Positions 27,371 through 35,664 of a stretch of DNA of 64,000 bases are shown here, piece by piece. The position numbers were made by a program, and so were the translations under genes. Numbering within the stretch: the first letter of the stretch is position 1; each line of letters starts with the position of its first letter. The notes beneath the pieces were generated by a model. That model worked only from the letters and a program-made list of their open reading frames with translations. It searched no databases and had not been told where the DNA came from. This stretch comes from Methanosphaerula palustris E1-9c (GTDB lineage Archaea; Halobacteriota; Methanomicrobia; Methanomicrobiales; Methanospirillaceae): NCBI RefSeq assembly GCF_000021965.1, contig NC_011832.1, forward strand, positions 186,001 through 250,000, read 5' to 3'.

Positions 27371-29370
27371 TCATCATAGTACAACCACAGCGGGCAGATT
27401 ACCGGCTGATATTCACCGATGGGAGACATGTCAGAGCGGTCGGTGTGGTCGTGCTGGCAGAGACCCCTAAAGGGATCCGGCCGAAGGACTACCGTCTCCG
27501 GCGGGCCGGGAGCCGTGAATATCGGAACACCCCGAGCAAGGAACTGGTCGCTCTTCTTCGGTCGTCGACGGTCCACATGACCAGAAACGATCAGGCCTTC
27601 GGCTCGTTTCTGCAGGACATCCAGGTGAAGTGGATGCCGGTCCACTGTTGCCGGCTCTGTCTGCTCGAGGACAAGGTGACCCCAATCGATCAGGGGCAGG
27701 CGGTGAAGTACGGCAGGGAACTGATCTGCCTCCCCTGCGCCCGCCGTGAGATGCGGCGCGAACTGGTTCATCTGAACCACATGGGGCGTGGAGCCCTCGG
27801 CCATCTCGACGACCTGCTCGCCAGGTACCGGGACCTGGACCGGGTGATCGCGACCCTTCTACCTGACAAGAAGCAGGGTAAACAGACCCTCTTCGATCGG
27901 ATCGAAGCGCAGCCCATCCAGCAAACCACCCGTATTGAGGAACTGCCGCTGCCACGGAAGTTCGTCGATGTCGCACAGGTTGAGTCTCTGATGCCGGCGC
28001 AGCAGCTGGCTGTCGAGGCCGGACTGCTCTTTGGTAAGGATCTGCTCGTCGTCTCGGCCACGGCCAGCGGCAAGACCTTCATCGGGGAGATGGCCGGGCT
28101 GAAAAACTATCTGGAAGGGCGGGGGAGACTCCTCTTCCTGGTTCCGCTGGTCGCGCTGGCAACACAGAAGTACAGGCGTTTTTCTGAACGCTACAGGGAT
28201 ATCGCACAGACATCGCTGCAGATCGGGCAGTCGAGGATCCACCTCCGCGAGACGAAGGTTGACGCGGTGCGCGATCCCCGGTCCCCTATCCTGGTCGGGA
28301 CGTACGAGGGGGTCGACCACCAGCTCCGGCTCGGCCGAAACCTCGGCGATATCGGAACTGTGGTAATCGATGAGGTACAGATGCTCGAGGATCAGGATCG
28401 GGGCCACCGGCTTGACGGTCTGATCGCACGGCTGAAGTACCAGGCCCCGAACGCCCAATTCCTGTACCTCTCGGCGACGATCGGGTCGCCGAAGGTGCTG
28501 GCCAAGAAGTTGAACGCGACGCTGGTCCAGTATGCCGACCGGCCGGTCGCGCTGGACCGGCACCTGATGTTTCTCGAGAAGAAGGAGAAGATCCCGGCGA
28601 TTAAGCGGTTGATCGAGGAGGAGTACAAGAAGATCTCCTCCAAGGGCTACCACGGCCAGTCGATCGTCTTTACCAACTCCCGGGCTCGTTGTCATCTGAT
28701 TGCAGATAAGGTTGGCAAGCATGTGGCGGCCTACCATGCCGGGTTGACCTCACAGGAGCGGCGGGAGGTGGAGGATAAGTTCACCCGGGGCAAGCTGGCC
28801 GGCGTGATCACCACCGCTGCCCTCGGGGCTGGAGTGGACTTTCCCGCCTCACAGGTGGTCTTCGACGCCCTTGCCATGGGGATCTCCTGGTTGAGCGTGC
28901 AGGAGTTCAGCCAGATGTCCGGGCGGGCCGGCAGACCCGACTTCCACGACCAGGGGAGGGTGGTGATCCTTGCGGAGCCCGGGGCTACCTACTCGCGGGA
29001 GGCGCAGGGAACTGAGGAGGAGGTGGCGCTCCGGCTGCTGAAGGGTGAGATGGAGGAGGTCGCGCCCGAGTACGATCTCGAAGCCTCGTCCGAGGAGTTC
29101 GTGGCGAATGCGATCGTCTGCAGGGGCGATCTTGAGGCGTTACAGCGGATCGAGAGGATGATGGTCGGGTCCACCGAGCCCGTCCTCGACCTGATGCTCG
29201 GCAACCGCCTGATCAAACGGGAGAACGGGAAGATCCAGCTGACCGATCTCTCGCGGGTGATGGCCTCGCACTTCATCGGGGTCGAACGGCTGCTCGGGAT
29301 CCTCAAATTAGTCGAGAAGGTGGACGACCCGATCGAGATCCTCACCGAGCTCCACTGCGAAGAAGTGTGA
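27367..29370 (+). CDS. Archaeal DEAD/DEAH-type helicase with N-terminal DUF5814 zinc region
   Basis: 667-residue superfamily-2 helicase of Ski2-like type. The N-terminal 160 residues (DUF5814-like) contain a probable zinc site (CRLCLLEDK and CLPCARRE). The helicase core starts at about 205: Q-like MPAQQLAVEAGLL, Walker A SATASGKTF, motif II VIDEVQML (DEVQ instead of DEAH), motif III YLSATIG, motif IV IVFTNSRARC, motif V TAALGAGVDFP, and motif VI QMSGRAGRPDF. The C-terminal 130 residues are a helical domain, possibly winged helix. Substrate (RNA or DNA) is unknown. It is coupled to two DNA-binding proteins, which hints at a role in transcription or genome maintenance. Confidence 0.88.
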   Translation: MIIIVQPQRADYRLIFTDGRHVRAVGVVVLAETPKGIRPKDYRLRRAGSREYRNTPSKELVALLRSSTVHMTRNDQAFGSFLQDIQVKWMPVHCCRLCLLEDKVTPIDQGQAVKYGRELICLPCARREMRRELVHLNHMGRGALGHLDDLLARYRDLDRVIATLLPDKKQGKQTLFDRIEAQPIQQTTRIEELPLPRKFVDVAQVESLMPAQQLAVEAGLLFGKDLLVVSATASGKTFIGEMAGLKNYLEGRGRLLFLVPLVALATQKYRRFSERYRDIAQTSLQIGQSRIHLRETKVDAVRDPRSPILVGTYEGVDHQLRLGRNLGDIGTVVIDEVQMLEDQDRGHRLDGLIARLKYQAPNAQFLYLSATIGSPKVLAKKLNATLVQYADRPVALDRHLMFLEKKEKIPAIKRLIEEEYKKISSKGYHGQSIVFTNSRARCHLIADKVGKHVAAYHAGLTSQERREVEDKFTRGKLAGVITTAALGAGVDFPASQVVFDALAMGISWLSVQEFSQMSGRAGRPDFHDQGRVVILAEPGATYSREAQGTEEEVALRLLKGEMEEVAPEYDLEASSEEFVANAIVCRGDLEALQRIERMMVGSTEPVLDLMLGNRLIKRENGKIQLTDLSRVMASHFIGVERLLGILKLVEKVDDPIEILTELHCEEV

Positions 29371-29382
29371 TGTGAAAGAGTG

Positions 29383-29394
29383 AAGATTAATCTT
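29383..29394. promoter_or_regulatory. 12-bp perfect palindrome upstream of leuC
   Basis: AAGATTAATCTT is its own reverse complement and lies 43 nt before the first leuC ATG, just after the helicase stop. It could be part of the promoter (the ATTAAT core is A/T-rich) or a regulator-binding site. No regulator gene is adjacent. Confidence 0.4.
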
Positions 29395-29417
29395 GTTCGT
29401 CTCCAATGAGTACAGTA

Positions 29418-29434
29418 CCTGACCTGAGGTCAGG
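29418..29434 (+). promoter_or_regulatory. Hairpin enclosing the leuC ribosome-binding region
   Basis: CCTGACC (29418-29424), loop TGA and GGTCAGG (29428-29434) form a perfect 7-bp stem. It ends 2 nt before the ATG at 29437. The 3' arm contains the purines that would pair with 16S rRNA, so folding should hide the translation start. Alternatively the palindrome is a DNA operator. Confidence 0.55.
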
Positions 29435-29436
29435 GG

Positions 29437-30696
29437 ATGAATGCAATGGGAGCAACAATAGCGGAGAAGATATTCTCAACCCGATGCGGAAGGCCGGTCC
29501 ACGCAGGTGACGTGGTGATGGCTCCGATAGATGCAGCGATGATCCATGATATCACAGGCCCGCTTGCCATTCAGACTTTTTACCAGATGGGTGGCACCAG
29601 GGTTTTTGACCCAAAGAAGGTGATCATGCTCTTTGATCATCAGATCCCTGCAGACTCCATTGCAGCAGCAGGAAACCATCAACTGATGCGAAAGTTTGCA
29701 GCAGAACAGGGGATCCACAACTATGACCTCCACGAGGGGGTCTGCCATCAGGTGGTTCTTGAAAAGGGAAGGGCTGGGCCTGGTGAGATCGTGGTCGGGT
29801 CCGACTCGCACACCTGCATGTATGGTGCCGCAGGGGCGTTTGCAACCGGAATAGGGTCGACCGATATGGGTTTTGTCCTGAAGTTCGGGGCCCTCTACTT
29901 CCGGGTGCCCGAGACGATCAGGATGACTATCGACGGTGCCTTCCAGCGCCGGGTCGGTCCCAAGGATCTGATCCTCTCGATCATCGGGGATATCGGTGCT
30001 GACGGGGCCACCTATAAGGCGGTGGAGTTTGCAGGGTCGACGATCCGGGGGATGGAGATGCCTGGGCGGATGACTCTTTCGAATATGGCCATCGAGATGG
30101 GGGGCAAGGCCGGGATCGTCCCGCCTGATCAGGTGACCTGGGATTACCTGAAGTCAAGGCGGCAGGTCACGCCGTTTGAACTGGACAGTGACGAGGACGC
30201 GACCTTTGCCGATCAGCGACGGTATGATGTGACGAACCTTGTACCCAAAGTCGCCGTCCCGCACAACGTGGACCACGTGGTCGACGTGACTGAAGTGGCA
30301 GGGACGCACCTCGACCAGGTTTTCATCGGATCGTGCACCAACGGGCGGTTCGAGGATCTTGCAGAGGCCGCGGCCGTCCTCGGCGATCGGAATTTCTCCG
30401 AGGATCTCCGTGTGCTCGTCATCCCGGCATCAAGGGATGAATACTTGAAGACGCTGCGGGCCGGGCTGATCGAGCGGTTCGTCGAGGCCGGGGCGATGGT
30501 CGAGGCGCCGTGCTGCGGGCCGTGTATGGGCGGATCGTTCGGGCTGATCGGCCCGGGCGAGGCTTCTCTCTCCACCTCGAACCGGAACTTTAGGGGCCGG
30601 CAGGGGTCGGCCGAGGGATCGGTGTACCTGGCCTCGGCGGCGACGGCTGCAGCGAGTGCGATCACCGGTGTGATCACCGATCCGAGGGAGGTGTGA
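29437..30696 (+). CDS. leuC: 3-isopropylmalate dehydratase (or homoaconitase) large subunit
   Basis: [4Fe-4S] hydro-lyase large subunit of 419 residues. The substrate and cluster regions are visible: [31 protein letters not shown] (first cluster Cys) and CCGPCMGG (the other cluster Cys residues). The ATG at 29437 or the one at 29446 ([11 protein letters not shown]) could be the start; the second matches typical family N termini and leaves better room for the ribosome after the hairpin. Methanogens have two such enzymes, one for leucine and one for coenzyme B (homoaconitate). The linked leuD suggests the leucine form. Confidence 0.92.
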   Translation: MNAMGATIAEKIFSTRCGRPVHAGDVVMAPIDAAMIHDITGPLAIQTFYQMGGTRVFDPKKVIMLFDHQIPADSIAAAGNHQLMRKFAAEQGIHNYDLHEGVCHQVVLEKGRAGPGEIVVGSDSHTCMYGAAGAFATGIGSTDMGFVLKFGALYFRVPETIRMTIDGAFQRRVGPKDLILSIIGDIGADGATYKAVEFAGSTIRGMEMPGRMTLSNMAIEMGGKAGIVPPDQVTWDYLKSRRQVTPFELDSDEDATFADQRRYDVTNLVPKVAVPHNVDHVVDVTEVAGTHLDQVFIGSCTNGRFEDLAEAAAVLGDRNFSEDLRVLVIPASRDEYLKTLRAGLIERFVEAGAMVEAPCCGPCMGGSFGLIGPGEASLSTSNRNFRGRQGSAEGSVYLASAATAAASAITGVITDPREV

Positions 30697-30697
30697 G

Positions 30698-31195
30698 ATG
30701 AAAGCCTGGAAGTTCGGGGATGACATCGATACCGATGCGATCATCCCGGGACGATATCTGATCATCAATAAACCCGAAGAGCTCGCATTGCATGCGTTCG
30801 AGGGGACCCGCGACGAGTTCGCGAAGGAGGTCAAGCCCGGGGATGTTGTGGTCGGGGAGAAGAACTTCGGCTGCGGCTCCTCGCGTGAGCACGCTCCACT
30901 AGCCCTCAAAGGGGCTGGTGTCCGGTACGTGATCGCCATCACGTTCGCACGGATCTTCTACCGGAACGCCATCAATGTCGGGTTGCTGCCACTGGTCTGT
31001 CCGGATGCAGCGAAGATAACAGATAAGGCGGAGATCAGCGTCGACCTGGCGGCCGGCACGATCACCGCCGACGGGGTTGCGTACCGGCTTGAACCGGTAC
31101 CGGCCTTCATGCAGGAGATCGTCGATGCCGGCGGTCTCGTCGAATACGGAAAAAATCTTAAGGAGGTGCAGGTATGTACAGAGTCGCATCAATAG
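30698..31195 (+). CDS. leuD: 3-isopropylmalate dehydratase small subunit
   Basis: Small subunit with the swivelling substrate domain. It has [19 protein letters not shown], then [18 protein letters not shown], and [17 protein letters not shown]. The length of 165 residues is normal. From published work on Methanocaldococcus, the loop after GRYL distinguishes homoaconitase (Arg, YLRT) from isopropylmalate isomerase (Val, YLVY). Here the residue is Ile (YLII), closer to the isopropylmalate type. It starts 1 nt after leuC and overlaps leuB by 22 nt. Confidence 0.9.
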   Translation: MKAWKFGDDIDTDAIIPGRYLIINKPEELALHAFEGTRDEFAKEVKPGDVVVGEKNFGCGSSREHAPLALKGAGVRYVIAITFARIFYRNAINVGLLPLVCPDAAKITDKAEISVDLAAGTITADGVAYRLEPVPAFMQEIVDAGGLVEYGKNLKEVQVCTESHQ

Positions 31196-32301
31196 GCGGG
31201 GATGGGATCGGTCCCGAGATCCTCGTCGAAGGAAGGAAAGTGCTGGATGCCGCTGGAGAGCGGTTCGGATTTGATATCCAGTGGGATGAATACGACCTTG
31301 GGGCAGAGCGGTATCTGGCCGACGGCACGCTGCTGACCGAGGATGATCTCAAGGAGATCGGTAAACATAAGGCCATCTACTTTGGTTCGATCGGGGACCC
31401 GCGGGTCCAGCCCGGGGTGCTCGAGAAGGGGATCCTCCTCGCACTCAGGTTCTACTTCGACCAGTATGTGAACCTCCGCCCGATCAAGCTCCTTCCCGGG
31501 GTCTCGACCCCGCTGGCAGGGAAGGGACCGGAGGATATCGACTTTGTCGTGGTCAGGGAGAACACCGAGGACTTCTATGTCGGTCTCGGCGGCCGGGTGA
31601 AGGGGCCGGGGATCTCCAGACAGGAACTGGTTCTGGCCAGGGAACTCTATAATGTGAAGTTCGGGCTGGATATCGAGTCGGATGCCGATGAGATTGCCTA
31701 CCAGGTTGGGGTCGTCTCCAAACAGGGATCCCGCCGGGTGATCTCGTACGCCTTTGATATGGCTGAGCGGCGGAACAAGAAGCTCGCGTCGGTGGACAAG
31801 GCGAATGTCCTCTCTGATGTCTATGGACTCTGGAGAGAGGTCTTCACCTCGGTCGGTGCTGATCATCCCTCGGTCGCGACCGAGTTCATGTTCGTCGACG
31901 CGGTTACGATGTGGTTCGTCAAGAACCCAGAATGGTTCGATGTGGTCGTGACCCCGAACATGTTCGGGGATATCATCACCGACCTCGGGGCGATGATCCA
32001 GGGCGGCCTCGGCCTCGCCCCTGGCGGGAATATCAATCCGGTGGGGACCTCGATGTTCGAGCCGATCCATGGGTCTGCACCTAAATATAAGGGTCAGAAC
32101 CGTGCGAACCCGATCGCCACCATCTGGGCCGGTTCGCTCCTCCTCGATCACCTCGGGGAGCAGGAGGCCGCTGCAGCCGTGGTCAGTGCCATCGCCACCT
32201 CGATCACCGATGGTGTGGTGACGAAGGATATGAGCGGCTCGACAGGTACCAGCGGTGTCGGCGATCATATCGCCGCCCTGGTCCGGGATGGGAACCAGTG
32301 A
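31174..32301 (+). CDS. leuB: 3-isopropylmalate dehydrogenase
   Basis: NAD-dependent beta-decarboxylating dehydrogenase, third enzyme of leucine synthesis. It begins [33 protein letters not shown] is the substrate loop, [23 protein letters not shown] includes the catalytic Lys region, and [23 protein letters not shown] holds the metal-binding Asp residues. [16 protein letters not shown] is the cofactor segment. At 375 residues it is slightly longer than archaeal isocitrate/isopropylmalate family averages and could also act on related malates. An AAGGAGGT site precedes the ATG within the leuD end. Confidence 0.88.
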   Translation: MYRVASIGGDGIGPEILVEGRKVLDAAGERFGFDIQWDEYDLGAERYLADGTLLTEDDLKEIGKHKAIYFGSIGDPRVQPGVLEKGILLALRFYFDQYVNLRPIKLLPGVSTPLAGKGPEDIDFVVVRENTEDFYVGLGGRVKGPGISRQELVLARELYNVKFGLDIESDADEIAYQVGVVSKQGSRRVISYAFDMAERRNKKLASVDKANVLSDVYGLWREVFTSVGADHPSVATEFMFVDAVTMWFVKNPEWFDVVVTPNMFGDIITDLGAMIQGGLGLAPGGNINPVGTSMFEPIHGSAPKYKGQNRANPIATIWAGSLLLDHLGEQEAAAAVVSAIATSITDGVVTKDMSGSTGTSGVGDHIAALVRDGNQ

Positions 32302-32331
32302 TCCCCCTCTTCCTGTGCAGCAGAAGGTGCC

Positions 32332-33612
32332 ATGTCTGAGATGGTGAACTGGCTTGCCGCACACTTTGCGACATGCCCGGTGACCCCGGCCATGGTGATG
32401 GACGCGACCGTCCATATGCGCAAGGCTGAGCGGAAGAAACTCTTCTCCCCGGACATCCCGTCCATGCGGACCGCCGAAGGGCGGTGGTATGAAGCGGTGA
32501 TCTACGAGACGATGCTTCACCTTGCCGAGCAGACACCCCTGATCAGCGGTATCGCCCGCAAAGGGGCTGATGCTCCGCCGGTCAGGTCGAATGTCAGACT
32601 CGGACAGAACGGACTCTTCTACTCGAACATTGGAGATATCAAGATCAGGGGGAACGGGCAGGACCTGGCTGAGTTCGATCTTCTCTTTCTCGATCAGAAT
32701 AACCAGATCGCGTTCGGGGAGATTGTCACCTCCCCGACCGATATGAAGGACTTTGAGATCGAGATCCAGTTCAAGAAACGGTTGATCGGGTATATCTACG
32801 GTCAGGTCTCGGTCCCGTTCATCCTTGTCTCGTCGGTGGACGTCTCCAACCATCCAATTATCAAGAGGCTCTGTAAAGAGCCGGACAATGTGGTGATCTG
32901 CACCGACTCCTGCGAATCGATCAAGACACTCTTCGACAAGCGGCCGGTCGGGAAACAGGCCCCGCGGAAGGCGCCGGCCAGCACCAAACTCTTCCGGGCT
33001 GACCAGATCCCGGTGAAGCGACCGTTCGACTATAAGATGCTTCATGACGAGCGGCGACAGCGTGTGCTGGAACTGGTTCGGACCCATGCCCCCCGGGAGG
33101 CCTATACCGCCCCAGATGACCTGCCTCAGATCGTCAAGAAGGTCCTCTTTGGTGGGCTGTACCCGTCGGCAGCACGGGCACTCTGTAAATCCTACCCGCT
33201 CAGCATCAAGGGGAAGGAGATGATCTGTTCAGAACTCGCCGGCAAGTACGCCAAGGTGGTGCTGGCTGTGGACCTGCCGGAGCTGGCTCCGATACTCTAT
33301 CTTCGGACCCGGCAGCGACGGGAGTATCTGAAGATGATCCCTGACAAGACCGGTGGGTTTCGGTTCGAGAGTATCCGGACCCCGCACATGGCAGGGTTCT
33401 TCCTCTGGCTGGAGTCGATCCAGCCAACCCTCGGCGCCCAACTCGCAGGGGAGATCGCTGAGGCCTTCATCGGTCAGAACAGGGAGAAGACGTTGGTCAA
33501 ATCTGGTGTCAAGTCTCCGGGTAGATCCCAGGCCAAGGCGCCGGTCAAGACCCCAGTAAGGGCGCCGGTTCGGCATCCCCCCCGGGAGAAGGTTCTCCCG
33601 ATCCATGGATAA
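32332..33612 (+). CDS. Unidentified protein, possible PD-(D/E)xK-like domain, last gene of leu operon
   Basis: 426 residues, no family recognised with certainty. It starts 30 nt after leuB in the same direction. The region LAEFDLLFLDQNNQIAFGEIVTS (about residues 122-144) followed by FKKRLIGYIYGQVSVPFILV resembles the core of restriction-endonuclease-like proteins (Asp, then Glu-x-x in two strands, then a helix). The usual Lys of ExK is Val, so activity would be doubtful. A middle region (about 255-390) is helical with GGLYPSAARALCKSY. The C-terminal 40 residues are basic and Pro-rich with repeats like KAPVKTPVRAPVRHPP. It could bind nucleic acid. Translation looks sound and GC content matches its neighbours. 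Confidence 0.6.
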   Translation: MSEMVNWLAAHFATCPVTPAMVMDATVHMRKAERKKLFSPDIPSMRTAEGRWYEAVIYETMLHLAEQTPLISGIARKGADAPPVRSNVRLGQNGLFYSNIGDIKIRGNGQDLAEFDLLFLDQNNQIAFGEIVTSPTDMKDFEIEIQFKKRLIGYIYGQVSVPFILVSSVDVSNHPIIKRLCKEPDNVVICTDSCESIKTLFDKRPVGKQAPRKAPASTKLFRADQIPVKRPFDYKMLHDERRQRVLELVRTHAPREAYTAPDDLPQIVKKVLFGGLYPSAARALCKSYPLSIKGKEMICSELAGKYAKVVLAVDLPELAPILYLRTRQRREYLKMIPDKTGGFRFESIRTPHMAGFFLWLESIQPTLGAQLAGEIAEAFIGQNREKTLVKSGVKSPGRSQAKAPVKTPVRAPVRHPPREKVLPIHG

Positions 33613-33678
33613 AAATGAGAGTCCAGGGGTTCTCTCAGGACCCCTCGATCAGTTCTTCGACAATACCATGCACTTCGT

Positions 33679-33970
33679 CCTATTCGTTCGCGAGCGTAGC
33701 GTTCACTGCGCTGATCGCTTTCAGATCGCCGATTTGCTGAAAGACTGCAGCCGTCATCCATCTGCAGCATTCGTACTCGTCGCTGAGGCCCTCGATCTGG
33801 GGTTCCACTCACGGGATATCTCCGATCTTCTGAAGTGTCCAGATGGCTGGCATCTTCGCCTCATTGGGACCCTCTGAAATGATGGTGATCAGCGGTTCGA
33901 CTGCGGGGGTGTTCACCTCCCCAAGGGCCACGACGGTCTTCCATCTGGTCTCCCGGTCCCGGATTTGTAG
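33679..33970 (-). pseudogene. HEAT-repeat protein remnant
   Basis: On the minus strand one frame reads as HEAT/PBS-lyase repeats: TRWKTVVALGEVNTPAVEPL, then EAKMPAIWTLQKIGDIP, an in-frame TGA, then VEPQIEGLSDEYE and FQQIGDLKAISAVNATLANE with a stop at about 33680. The repeats are well preserved but the upstream part of a normal protein and a start codon are absent. It is most likely a decayed gene. Confidence 0.7.
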
Positions 33971-34755
33971 CACCATGTTTCACGGCAACATCGGCGAGCG
34001 ACCTCACTCGATCAGCACCAGCCCGACCGACTGGAGGTCACCATGCAGGATCTTCCCGTACTCGAGGTTTCCTGAGCGGGATCGTGTGGGGGTATCGGGC
34101 CGCTGTTGTTGTGAAGACGTCGATGCTGGCGGTCTCTGTGCTCGGCCTGACCTCGCAGGCTCTCTCGACCGATCCGGTCTGCTCCTCTGCCACGGCAGGT
34201 CTTGCAGTAACTGTATTGGGTATGCCCCGAACTCGAAGACCTTGATACCAACCGTCATAGGAGGTGGTCTTCTCAATAGTCCAGACTGTGATGTTCACCC
34301 CATCAGATCAGATCAGCGTAAAACAGGTGAACGTCGTCCGGGATATCATCCGGCCCAATCGCCGGATGCCCCGGCACCCCATCGAACCGAAGGAGCAGTC
34401 CCCCTGAGGAGCTGTCGACCAATCCTCTGCACCCATACCGACTCTGAACCCGGCCCACTTGGACCACCACGTCCCTGGCACTGATCTCGGCGCCACTGCT
34501 CTGATGGAGGACGTGACCTTCTTGTGACCTTCTTCAGTGCTTCACTCTCTCTGTTTCAGTTCATTCTGTTGTTCTACCGTCGCTCAGGTGGTGGAAGGAG
34601 ATGAAAGTGCCTCGTCTCAATTTCAGGTTTTTCCTCTCGTGTCCTTTTTGTTCTTCTGCCCTTCTTCGGCTTTTGCAGGATCCAGACTGCAGGATCTGCC
34701 TCAAATTGATGAGGCGGCCATATTGTGGCTCAAAGAAATGTCTTCCAATATTGCT
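33971..34755. other. Gap with unidentified minus-strand remnants
   Basis: No intact gene. On the minus strand between about 34500 and 34020, stretches such as VVVQVGRVQSRYGCRGLV, DSSSGGLLLRFDGVPGHP and TTSYDGWYQGLRVFEFG look protein-like but are split among frames by stops, as if an old gene adjoining the HEAT remnant had decayed. From 34500 to 34755 nothing is seen. Confidence 0.4.
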
Positions 34756-35487
34756 CTAAAATCTGTGATCGAAGGGATTGGTAGGATTTATATGATTATT
34801 GCGAATACTGATATCACTGTTCTGCAATTTGTGAGTGGGAGGCCGCTGGCAATGATTGAACCATTTGCATGAAGAGGAGCACACAGTCGGTTTTTTCTCA
34901 TGAACCGGAAAACCAAACAACATTTTGAGGTTTTCTATCCATGCAGCAAACAATTCCTCTCTTTTTACACCAAGCATGATCTGCAACCTCATTCCATTAA
35001 AGAGTGCAATCACTGCGATCGAGAGTCTCCGTGGATCAATATCAGAATCGATTAGACCTTTCTCCTGCCAATCTGTAATTTTTCGAGCTGTTTTAATGAT
35101 CTCCTCTTCCATCCTCTGGATGGAGAAGGCTCTGAACTCTTCCTTGCGATAGGTCATCGAGATGATGTCGAAGTATAGGGATTGAACACAGGGATCGGGA
35201 ACAATGACCATCTCGAAGATTGATAACCATGCATCCAATGGGCAATTCTCATGGTCAGGTTCATAGATCATGCTATGGAATTTTGTATGATTCTCCTTTG
35301 CACTTTCAATGATCAACTCATCCTTTGTTTTAAAATATCTATATAAAGCTGGTTTTGTAACACCAAGTCTCCGGGCGATCTCATCCATTGTTGTATTGCA
35401 ATAGCCTTTCTCATAAAGCACCTCCAGACCTGCCAGTAATATTTTTTTTCTGGCTTCTTCCCGATATTCTGATACAATCTTAGTCAT
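34756..35487 (-). CDS. TetR-family transcriptional repressor
   Basis: 243 residues. The N-terminal HTH is clear: KKILLAGLEVLYEKGYCNTT, then MDEIARRLGVTKPALYRYFK and TKDEL (about residues 14-58). The ligand-binding helical domain follows to about 195. The final 45 residues (from about VHEKKPTVCSSSCKW) are hydrophilic, Cys- and Asn-rich and not typical of TetR; they may result from a frameshift or stop loss. It is divergent from the amidohydrolase gene, and a perfect palindrome lies between them. Base composition is A+T-rich relative to the region, suggesting transfer. Inducer unknown. Confidence 0.88.
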   Translation of the reverse strand: MTKIVSEYREEARKKILLAGLEVLYEKGYCNTTMDEIARRLGVTKPALYRYFKTKDELIIESAKENHTKFHSMIYEPDHENCPLDAWLSIFEMVIVPDPCVQSLYFDIISMTYRKEEFRAFSIQRMEEEIIKTARKITDWQEKGLIDSDIDPRRLSIAVIALFNGMRLQIMLGVKREELFAAWIENLKMLFGFPVHEKKPTVCSSSCKWFNHCQRPPTHKLQNSDISIRNNHINPTNPFDHRF

Positions 35488-35543
35488 ATATTCCTCAGTA
35501 CCTTATGCCTCGGAGGGTCATAGAAGTATTTATTATTCGTTTT

Positions 35544-35561
35544 AGTTACCTTGTAGTAACT
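35544..35561. promoter_or_regulatory. Candidate TetR operator
   Basis: AGTTAC (35544-35549), six-base spacer CTTGTA, and GTAACT (35556-35561) form a perfect inverted repeat centred in the TetR/amidohydrolase gap, 57 nt from the tetR start and about 100 nt from the amidohydrolase start. The size and location fit an autoregulatory TetR site that would also control the divergent gene. Confidence 0.55.
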
Positions 35562-35664
35562 TTAATAACCAAAGGAAACATAATCTACCAAAATTCCCGA
35601 ACGTAAACTACTGAAAACAAAGATCTGGACAAACTGAACGTTTGAGGAATGGGAGAATGATCAT

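Noticed and set aside
31189-33087. 632-residue minus-strand frame across leuB and the following gene
   Set aside because: It is antisense to two well-supported genes and reads as His/Asp/Arg-rich text typical of a GC-rich shadow frame.
34537-34872. 111-residue plus-strand frame overlapping the tetR end
   Set aside because: It overlaps the TetR gene in antisense; the hydrophobic start is not followed by any recognisable domain.
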